A stretch of 9,158 nt of DNA from JALZUE01 sp051251725 (lineage in GTDB: Bacteria; Pseudomonadota; Gammaproteobacteria; Enterobacterales; Alteromonadaceae). Position numbers and translations under genes: made by a program. The first letter of the stretch is position 1, and each line of letters begins with the position of its first letter. The DNA lies in the NCBI GenBank assembly GCA_051251725.1, contig JBPOFN010000075.1, positions 1 to 9,158 of the forward strand, read 5' to 3'. Positions 1-5,317 of this stretch are shown here, piece by piece. Below the pieces are notes generated by a model, which worked only from the letters and a program-made list of their open reading frames with translations, was not told where the DNA came from and did not search any database.

Positions 1-177
1 ACTGTTATTAACTTACCGCTCCCTGTCTATTTGTAAAATTAATTGAGGCGACAACTATCCTGACACAGGGGGATAACATAGTTACGTAAACCATTATCTA
101 CCGGCACTGCTTTTTATTTCGCAATTAAATTATTTGGCTTAAACTCTAGTTATCTTTATTCATTAAATAGTTGTTAT

Positions 178-1416
178 ATGGCGGCAGAGCGATTCATTCC
201 ATTTAGAAAACAAGATATTATTCAAATGTGCTCTCGTGAGCTCAGTAATGACAACTCTAGCCTTGCTTTTAAACAATTTTGTCAGCTACTTGCCAGCGTT
301 ATCCATTTTGACTATCACGAGCATCTTGAGTTATTAAAAGATAACTATGCCCCTTTTGATCCTAATTCTGACACCTTGCAGTTAACTAATTACAGCGCTG
401 AGCAGCGCGAACAGTGTCAACAAACCTTTGCTGAAAATTTTGCTAAAACACTTAATGCTGCCAACTTTGAAAAAATAACTGATCAAGACCTACAAGAAGC
501 TTTAACAGAAGAGTCGCTTTTTAAAGTTAGGCTTGAAGTTGAATTTAATGACTTTGAACAAGTGGTATTTTATCGCCGAGGCGAGTCACAATTAAGTGAA
601 ACTATCACATCATTTTTTGGCTTGCGAAAACAAACCATTAATTTTACCAACTACGATCGCGTCGCTGTTTATATTACTTTCAAAGATAAAGCCTATTTTG
701 AACAACAAAACAAACAGCCGTTAGATTTTGAGCCAAGTTCAACCATAATAAAGCTGTTTCAAAATGTCCCTAAAGCTGATCTAGAAATGCTTTTCCCCAA
801 TAGTGAAGTGCGAATGCGGCCAATTGACAAGGCCATCATTGGCGCTTCCGCTGCTGTTGGTGGCGCTGTGGTATTAGTGACTAAATTAGGCGCCTCTATT
901 TTACTGTTAGCGGCGTTAGTTGCTTTCTGGTTAGGCTTTCGCGCTGAGTCAGTCGAGATGACCCAGCAGCACTTTATTTCGTTTGGCCTTGGTATGGGAA
1001 TTTTTGGCGCTTTTATCTTTAAAGAGTGGAGTAAGTTTAAGAATAGAAAAATTAAATTTATGAAAGCATTATCAGATAATCTGTACTTTAAAAATTTAGA
1101 TAATAATGCCGGTGTTTTCCATACCCTTATTGATGCAGCTGAAGAAGAAGACTTTAAAGAAGCGCTGCTGGCCTACACTTTTTTACTTAATTCACCTTCA
1201 GGGCTCAGTGCCTTGGCTCTCGATCAAAAAATTGAAACTTGGTTTCAAGCTAACTATCACTGTCGGCTAGATTTTGAAATATCTGACGCTTTAGCCAAAC
1301 TTGAACGTATGCAGTTGGTAACAATTAAACAGGAAGTTTATCAAGCTTTATCACTTACTCAGGCGAAACAATGTTTAGATAAGTATTGGGACGAACTCTT
1401 TGTTTATAACCACTAA
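178..1416 (+). CDS. TMEM143/DUF3754 family two-helix membrane protein
   Basis: Function is unknown. The 412-residue protein resembles the DUF3754 family, whose eukaryotic member TMEM143 is mitochondrial. Three stretches fit: the N-terminal RFIPFRKQDII segment (residues 5-15), a hydrophobic hairpin made of one long glycine/alanine-rich helix (about 218-254) and a second helix (about 264-282), and the following basic segment with LYFKNLDNNAGV (302-313) and an acidic stretch containing EEEDFKEA. This predicts a soluble N-terminal domain of about 215 residues, two membrane helices with a short connecting loop, and a soluble C-terminal domain of about 130 residues. There is no signal peptide. The ATG at 178 was chosen because the conserved RFIPF segment starts at residue 5, although no good Shine-Dalgarno precedes it (TAGTTGTTAT). 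It stands alone and converges on the dehydrogenase gene. The family call comes from recalled family patterns and was not searched. Confidence 0.82.
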   Translation: MAAERFIPFRKQDIIQMCSRELSNDNSSLAFKQFCQLLASVIHFDYHEHLELLKDNYAPFDPNSDTLQLTNYSAEQREQCQQTFAENFAKTLNAANFEKITDQDLQEALTEESLFKVRLEVEFNDFEQVVFYRRGESQLSETITSFFGLRKQTINFTNYDRVAVYITFKDKAYFEQQNKQPLDFEPSSTIIKLFQNVPKADLEMLFPNSEVRMRPIDKAIIGASAAVGGAVVLVTKLGASILLLAALVAFWLGFRAESVEMTQQHFISFGLGMGIFGAFIFKEWSKFKNRKIKFMKALSDNLYFKNLDNNAGVFHTLIDAAEEEDFKEALLAYTFLLNSPSGLSALALDQKIETWFQANYHCRLDFEISDALAKLERMQLVTIKQEVYQALSLTQAKQCLDKYWDELFVYNH

Positions 1417-1478
1417 ATAAATTAACTATGAGAAAGGCCAGACGTTAAGCATAGCTTGATTGGCTCTAGGTTATTTGA

Positions 1479-1498
1479 GTTTGGTTTGGTTTGGTTTG
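1479..1498. repeat. Tandem pentanucleotide repeat (GTTTG)x4
   Basis: Four exact tandem copies of GTTTG lie in the 139-bp spacer between the convergent membrane-protein and dehydrogenase genes. This is a short simple repeat just beyond the terminator hairpin. No function is evident, and it could vary in copy number by slippage. Confidence 0.75.
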
Positions 1499-1512
1499 TG
1501 AAAAGTAAATAA

Positions 1513-1538
1513 GGTGAATGGCCTAGCAACCATTCACC
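1513..1538 (-). terminator. Intrinsic terminator of the FAD-dependent dehydrogenase gene
   Basis: There is a perfect 9-bp inverted repeat GGTGAATGG / CCATTCACC with an 8-base loop. Read on the minus strand it starts 17 bases after the TAA stop at 1556-1558 and is followed by the U-rich run TTATTTACTTTTC. On the plus strand no T-run follows, so it probably serves the minus-strand gene mainly. It may still help stop plus-strand transcripts of the convergent neighbour. Confidence 0.78.
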
Positions 1539-1555
1539 GGCTCCAATTAGTGCTT

Positions 1556-3193
1556 TTATTTAAGCATCGCCAGTGCCATTGCTTCGGCAACTTTAATACC
1601 GTCAATTCCTGCCGATAAAATACCGCCAGCATAACCAGCACCCTCCCCTGCAGGAAATAAACCGTCAGTATTAATACTTTGTAAGGTTTCTTTATCACGG
1701 GTGATTTGAATGGGTGATGATGTTCGGGTTTCAACCGCAGTTAAAGTAGCATCTGCCATTGAAAAACCTTTAATTTTTTTCTCAAAGGCTGGTAAAGCTT
1801 CACGAATAGCGGCAACTGCATAATCAGGCAAGGCTTTACTTAAATCGCAATATTTAACCCCAGGTTTATATGACGGCTTAACACCGCCATGTTCACCGCT
1901 GGCACGGCCTGCTAAAAAGTCGCCAACTAGCTGACAAGGGGCGTCATAATTTTCGCCGCCTAAGCTATACGCTAACTCTTCTAAGCGGCGTTGAAATTCA
2001 ATACCAGCTAAAACGTTATCTGTTTTACCTTGTGGATCGTAATCTTTCGGCTCAATGCCAACTACTATAGCGCTATTCGCGTTACGTTCATGGCGAGAGT
2101 ACTGGCTCATACCATTAGTTACCACACGGCCTTCTTCAGAAGCAGCAGCAACCACTGTGCCACCAGGGCACATACAAAAGCTGTAAACTGAACGGCCATT
2201 TTTACAATGATGAACTAATTTATAATCGGCAGCTCCCAAAATTGGGTGGCCGGCATTTTTACCAAAGCGCGCATCATCAATCACTGATTGCTCGTGCTCA
2301 ATTCGAAAACCAACCGAAAATGGCTTAGCTTTAATAAAAACATTTTTCTCATGTAACATTTCAAAGGTGTCACGCGCACTATGACCAATAGCAAGGGCGA
2401 CCGCATCGGTTTCAATTTTTTCACCATCCGCTAAGGTTAAGCCGGTCACTTTGCGTTTTCCTGAGCCATCATTAAGCTCTTCAAAATGAATATCATCAAC
2501 GCGTTGATCAAAACGTACTTCACCACCCAGTTTAGTAATGGTCGCGCGCATTTGTTCTACCATGGTAACTAATTTAAAGGTACCTATGTGCGGTTTACTA
2601 ACATACAAAATCTCTTCGGGAGCGCCCGCTTCGACAAATTCATTCAATACTTTGCGGCTATAATGTTTAGGATCTTTTACTTGGCTATAAAGTTTTCCGT
2701 CTGAGAACGTCCCCGCGCCGCCTTCACCAAATTGCACATTCGATTCAGTATTGAGAATTTTTTTCCGCCAAAAGCCAAAAGTGTCTTTGGTTCTTTGGCG
2801 TACTTCTTTACCGCGCTCTAAAATTATTGGCTTAAAGCCCATTTGTGCTAGCAGCAGTCCGGCAAATAATCCGCAAGGCCCCATACCAATAACTACCGGC
2901 CGTTTGGTTATTTGCTCAGGCGCTTGGCCAACAAAATGGTAGCTAGTGTCTGGACTTATTTTTACATGCTGATCCTCATGAAAACGGGCTAACAGCTCAT
3001 CATCACAGTTGGTTTCAACATCAAGGGTATACATCAAAATAATGCTGTTTTTACGACGGGCGTCATAACCGCGTTTAAAAACAGTAAAATTAACAAGTTG
3101 TGCTGGCGTTATATCTAGCTTAGTTAAAATAGCTTGTGCTAATTCTGGTGGTTGATGATTTAGATCTAACTTAATATCAGTTAAGCGCAGCAT
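1556..3193 (-). CDS. FAD-dependent dehydrogenase (COG2509-type NAD(P)/FAD oxidoreductase)
   Basis: This is a probable cytoplasmic flavoprotein oxidoreductase of 545 residues whose physiological substrate is not known. In ATG-start numbering, the dinucleotide-binding Rossmann motif GMGPCG is at 103-108 and ends with an acidic residue (E126 in IILERG) that would bind the FAD ribose. A family motif GEGGAGTFSDGKL is at 156-168, CMCPGG at 340-345, and ETRTSSPIQITRD at 488-500. A second FAD-binding signature, GLFPAGEGAGYAGGILSAG, is at 511-529. The first 95 residues form a separate basic N-terminal domain typical of this group. An in-frame TTG lies four codons upstream (3205). I prefer the ATG at 3193 because MLRLTDIKL is the usual family N-terminus and GGAAAA sits just ahead of it. 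The gene is divergent from fdxA, shares a 15-bp upstream motif with it and ends at a good terminator. A role as ferredoxin partner is possible but inferred. Confidence 0.88.
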   Translation of the reverse strand: MLRLTDIKLDLNHQPPELAQAILTKLDITPAQLVNFTVFKRGYDARRKNSIILMYTLDVETNCDDELLARFHEDQHVKISPDTSYHFVGQAPEQITKRPVVIGMGPCGLFAGLLLAQMGFKPIILERGKEVRQRTKDTFGFWRKKILNTESNVQFGEGGAGTFSDGKLYSQVKDPKHYSRKVLNEFVEAGAPEEILYVSKPHIGTFKLVTMVEQMRATITKLGGEVRFDQRVDDIHFEELNDGSGKRKVTGLTLADGEKIETDAVALAIGHSARDTFEMLHEKNVFIKAKPFSVGFRIEHEQSVIDDARFGKNAGHPILGAADYKLVHHCKNGRSVYSFCMCPGGTVVAAASEEGRVVTNGMSQYSRHERNANSAIVVGIEPKDYDPQGKTDNVLAGIEFQRRLEELAYSLGGENYDAPCQLVGDFLAGRASGEHGGVKPSYKPGVKYCDLSKALPDYAVAAIREALPAFEKKIKGFSMADATLTAVETRTSSPIQITRDKETLQSINTDGLFPAGEGAGYAGGILSAGIDGIKVAEAMALAMLK

Positions 3194-3214
3194 AGGATTT
3201 TCCAAACGGTGAAC

Positions 3215-3229
3215 ATTGAATGACTAATT
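3215..3229 (-). promoter_or_regulatory. Copy 1 of a 15-bp motif shared by the divergent redox genes
   Basis: Read on the minus strand the sequence is AATTAGTCATTCAAT, ending 21 bases before the ATG of the dehydrogenase. It differs at one base from AATTAGTCATTGAAT in front of fdxA (3348-3362), in the same orientation relative to its own gene. This suggests a shared operator or conserved leader element. The regulator is unknown and no matching site was recognised. Confidence 0.4.
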
Positions 3230-3312
3230 AAATAACGAGTAAACTATTCAATGATATTAAAGACGAAAGTGGCGGCATTTTACCTGATCACTCAGCGTAG
3301 ATAAATCAGCAA

Positions 3313-3340
3313 TTGAAATTGTTTGTCAGCAAGGTATGAT
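3313..3340 (+). promoter_or_regulatory. Predicted sigma70-type promoter of fdxA
   Basis: A -35 box TTGAAA (3313-3318) and a -10 box TATGAT (3335-3340) each match consensus at five of six positions and are separated by 16 bases. Transcription would begin near 3347, giving a leader of about 68 nt. That leader would start with the shared motif and contain a hairpin. Two direct TCAGCAA copies (3306-3312 and 3326-3332), exactly 20 bp apart, lie just upstream of the -35 box and in the spacer, so a bound regulator would occlude RNA polymerase. Confidence 0.5.
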
Positions 3341-3347
3341 CGCGTAA

Positions 3348-3362
3348 AATTAGTCATTGAAT
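3348..3362 (+). promoter_or_regulatory. Copy 2 of the 15-bp motif shared by the divergent redox genes
   Basis: AATTAGTCATTGAAT is positioned at the predicted transcription start of fdxA, 52 bases before its ATG. It matches 14 of 15 bases of the copy in front of the dehydrogenase (3229-3215, minus strand). The two form an inverted pair across the 221-bp divergent spacer. A further ATTCAAT core lies between them at 3246-3252. Confidence 0.4.
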
Positions 3363-3366
3363 TATT

Positions 3367-3389
3367 AGTTTTAACCTACTGTTAAAACT
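3367..3389 (+). repeat. Inverted repeat in the fdxA leader
   Basis: AGTTTTAAC / GTTAAAACT is a perfect 9-bp inverted repeat with a 5-base loop (CTACT), ending 25 bases before the fdxA start. In RNA it would form an AU-rich hairpin just ahead of the ribosome-binding site (AGAGAAG, 3402-3408). In DNA it could be a dimeric repressor site. It lacks the G/C stem and U-tract of a terminator. Confidence 0.55.
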
Positions 3390-3414
3390 TCATTTTACAA
3401 TAGAGAAGCACACT

Positions 3415-3747
3415 ATGGCATTTGTAGTTACCGACAACTGCATTAAATGTAAATACACTGATTGCGTTGCAGTTTGTCCTGCTGATGCTTTTTTTGAAGG
3501 GCCAAATTTTTTAGTTATCAACCCCGATGATTGCATTGATTGTGATTTATGTCCCGTTGAATGCCCTGCTGGCGCTATTTATCAAGAAGATGAAGTGCCT
3601 GAAGATCAAAAAGAGTTTATTGAATTAAATTCTGAACTCTCAAAACATTGGCCGCGCATTACTGAAGTAAAAGCACCGCCAGCTGACGCAAAAAAATGGG
3701 ACGGTGTCGCTAATAAAATTGAGTTTTTAGAGATTGATTGCGACTAA
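3415..3747 (+). CDS. fdxA: 7Fe ferredoxin, [3Fe-4S][4Fe-4S], Azotobacter FdI type
   Basis: This is a small soluble electron carrier of 110 residues that closely resembles Azotobacter vinelandii ferredoxin I. The N-terminal half carries two cluster motifs. By comparison with FdI, Cys9, Cys17 and Cys50 should hold the [3Fe-4S] cluster, and Cys21, Cys40, Cys43 and Cys46 the [4Fe-4S] cluster. Cys12 is the extra cysteine of the first motif. The free cysteine next to the [4Fe-4S] cluster in FdI (its Cys24, with Met numbering 25) is alanine here. The C-terminal half (57-110) includes EDEVPEDQKEFIELNSELSKHWP, the usual FdI-type extension, and ends in an added Cys109. The ATG at 3415 is preceded by AGAGAAG with good spacing. 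The gene is probably monocistronic from the promoter at 3313-3340. No strong terminator was found after it. Confidence 0.93.
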   Translation: MAFVVTDNCIKCKYTDCVAVCPADAFFEGPNFLVINPDDCIDCDLCPVECPAGAIYQEDEVPEDQKEFIELNSELSKHWPRITEVKAPPADAKKWDGVANKIEFLEIDCD

Positions 3748-4032
3748 TCATAACTAATCACAAAACAAGTACTTACCCAAATAATTAACTTACTAACACA
3801 ATAATTAATATATTCGCTGGCTAGGCTTATCTAAAGCATGAAGCCAACAGATATATTCCGGCTACTTATTAGCTAAAATTCCCCCGTTCTATTCAGTGAA
3901 TATTTTACCCTCCACATTTTTCGGCTAACATGCCCAGTAAAAATATCATTATTGGTTCTATATGATGATGAAAGTTTGAATAATAACGTGAATAGAACTA
4001 AGATTTATTTACAGCTGTAGGGGTATGCTATT
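3748..4032. other. Repeat-bearing spacer between fdxA and the diguanylate cyclase gene
   Basis: I see no gene in these 285 bp. Small ordered elements are present. A tandem ACTAATCA pair (3743-3750 and 3753-3760, period 10) overlaps the fdxA stop. An ATAATTAA pair (3781 and 3801) has period 20. There is an odd palindrome TATTCA-G-TGAATA (3890-3902). GTTCTAT occurs twice directly (3886 and 3955) and once inverted (ATAGAAC, 3992-3998). The outer GTTCTATTCA (3886-3895) is a perfect 10-bp inverted match to TGAATAGAAC (3989-3998). No convincing sigma70 promoter or intrinsic terminator was identified, so the promoter of the downstream gene remains unassigned. Confidence 0.5.
4019..4023 (+). promoter_or_regulatory. 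Ribosome-binding site supporting a TTG start
   Basis: AGGGG lies 9 bases before the TTG at 4033. In the reading frame of the cyclase a TAG stop is at 4018-4020, so the start must lie downstream of it. The only conventional initiator before the first membrane helix is this TTG. The nearby ATG at 4025 is out of frame. This site therefore decides the start. Confidence 0.5.
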
Positions 4033-5202
4033 TTGTCTCAAGAAACCATCTTTAAGTTATGCTTTGTCATTGCAGCATGTTCACTTTCATGGTCTTCTGC
4101 CGCGTACCTAGCTTACAGTTCTGTTATTACGTTAAGACGGCAACGTTATTCAGCTGTTTTTTTTAGAAATTTCTTTATTTTATTTGGCGTCGCTTTTTTA
4201 GGTTTTGCCATCACCAGTGCATACACAAATCCCATCACAATTATTATTAATAACATGCTCTATTTAGCATCATTTTATCAATTGAAATTAGGCTTTTCTT
4301 CGCTTAAAGGATTAGACAAAACTGAATATAAAAAATTAAAAAAAGAAAGCTTAGTTTTTACCGCCATATTACTCATTTTAAACCCGCTGATCTTTCACCT
4401 ATACTACGACTCGCACCTCATTAGAACCTTAAGTGTTATTGCTAGCGCGACATATTATTGTGTTACCAGCCTACATTATTTAGATAAAAACAATAATGAT
4501 ATTGGCAGAAACGCTTCACAAATTAGTGTTGTAACCTGTATTTCATTAATGTGGCTGGTGCTAATTTTATTAGTATTTACCGAAAACGATTTTTTATACA
4601 TCTCCGCTTTAATGATCAGCCAATGTATTGTGATCTTATTACTCTTTGGTTCAACTTTAATTACTTTTTTGGGCGATGCCTCGAAGCAATTTCGTAAAGA
4701 AGCAATTACCGATTATCTTACCGGCTTATACAATCGACGATATTTGAGTAAACGCCTTAAAGAAGTTGTTTTTTCTGCCCAGCGCCATTTAATTCCAATC
4801 TCTTTGATTGTTGTTGATATAGATCATTTTAAAAAAGTGAATGATACTTATGGTCACGATGCGGGTGATGCGGTTATTAAAACTATCGCAAATATACTAA
4901 CGGATGTGATCAGAGGCTCTGATCTAGCGGCAAGATTAGGCGGCGAAGAATTTTGCATTATGCTGCCCCATACCAATATTTGTGCTGCCATGTTGCTAGC
5001 AGAAAGAATGCGGCAAGCAATTGAAGATACACAGATAACTTACGGAGGTAAAAATATTGCTGTAACCGCAAGTTTTGGCGTGTCTGAAATTGATCTGAAT
5101 AATTCCCCTGACGATGCACTATTAAATGCCGATGCTGCGCTGTACCAATCTAAATCAGCGGGAAGAAATAAAGTAACGGCCAACCAAATAAAGAATAACT
5201 AA
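4033..5202 (+). CDS. Membrane-bound diguanylate cyclase (GGDEF domain)
   Basis: The 389-residue protein makes cyclic di-GMP from two GTP. The N-terminal half (about 7-213) holds roughly six or seven hydrophobic helices (about 7-28, 47-64, 70-88, 107-123, 130-150, 164-183, 187-212) and no recognised ligand domain. The GGDEF domain (about 222-384) is complete: DYLTGLYNRR at 227-236, the metal-binding DIDHFKKVNDTYGH at 262-275, the active-site GGEEF at 303-307, and the inhibitory I-site RGSD at 294-297, five residues before GGEEF. It should therefore be catalytically active and product-inhibited. No EAL domain is fused. The start is a TTG preceded by AGGGG, and the next in-frame Met (residue 75) would remove the first helices. 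The gene is a separate unit converging on the TPR lipoprotein gene. Its input signal is unknown and is presumably sensed through the membrane region. Confidence 0.92.
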   Translation: MSQETIFKLCFVIAACSLSWSSAAYLAYSSVITLRRQRYSAVFFRNFFILFGVAFLGFAITSAYTNPITIIINNMLYLASFYQLKLGFSSLKGLDKTEYKKLKKESLVFTAILLILNPLIFHLYYDSHLIRTLSVIASATYYCVTSLHYLDKNNNDIGRNASQISVVTCISLMWLVLILLVFTENDFLYISALMISQCIVILLLFGSTLITFLGDASKQFRKEAITDYLTGLYNRRYLSKRLKEVVFSAQRHLIPISLIVVDIDHFKKVNDTYGHDAGDAVIKTIANILTDVIRGSDLAARLGGEEFCIMLPHTNICAAMLLAERMRQAIEDTQITYGGKNIAVTASFGVSEIDLNNSPDDALLNADAALYQSKSAGRNKVTANQIKNN

Positions 5203-5221
5203 GTTAAGTTAACTTAACTTA
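5200..5221. repeat. 22-bp perfect palindrome at the cyclase stop codon
   Basis: A perfect palindrome starts with the TAA stop of the cyclase gene. It is built from TAAGT TAAGT followed by its mirror TAACT TAACT TA. As RNA it gives about a 9-bp AU-only stem with a four-base loop. On the minus strand it is followed by a U-rich stretch (GTTATTCTTTATTT), so it could weakly terminate the converging lipoprotein transcript. It may instead be a protein-binding site. Nothing identifies a regulator. Confidence 0.6.
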
Positions 5222-5317
5222 ATAATAACCTAAAAAATTTAGCTGTGATCACAAAATAAAACTGTAAAGTAACTGGTCACATGAGTTTTTATATACTTGA
5301 AGTATCATTACGTTAGT

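Noticed and set aside
1..177. Tail of an upstream gene or a structured RNA in the left edge
   Set aside because: All plus-strand frames stop within about 46 bases, the CCCTGT/ACAGGG and TATCC/GGATA pairings are short with no T-run, and no RNA family is recognisable.
2751..2942. Plus-strand 63-residue open frame inside the dehydrogenase gene
   Set aside because: It is an antisense shadow of a strongly supported coding region, with no ribosome-binding site or recognisable product.
3824..3845. Terminator of fdxA at GGCTT ... AAGCC
   Set aside because: The stem is only 5 bp, the loop is 12 bases and no T-run follows.
5244..5280. CRP-like site (TGTGATCACA with a further GGTCACA)
   Set aside because: The half-sites lack the 6-base CRP spacer and the element lies between two convergent gene ends, not at a promoter.
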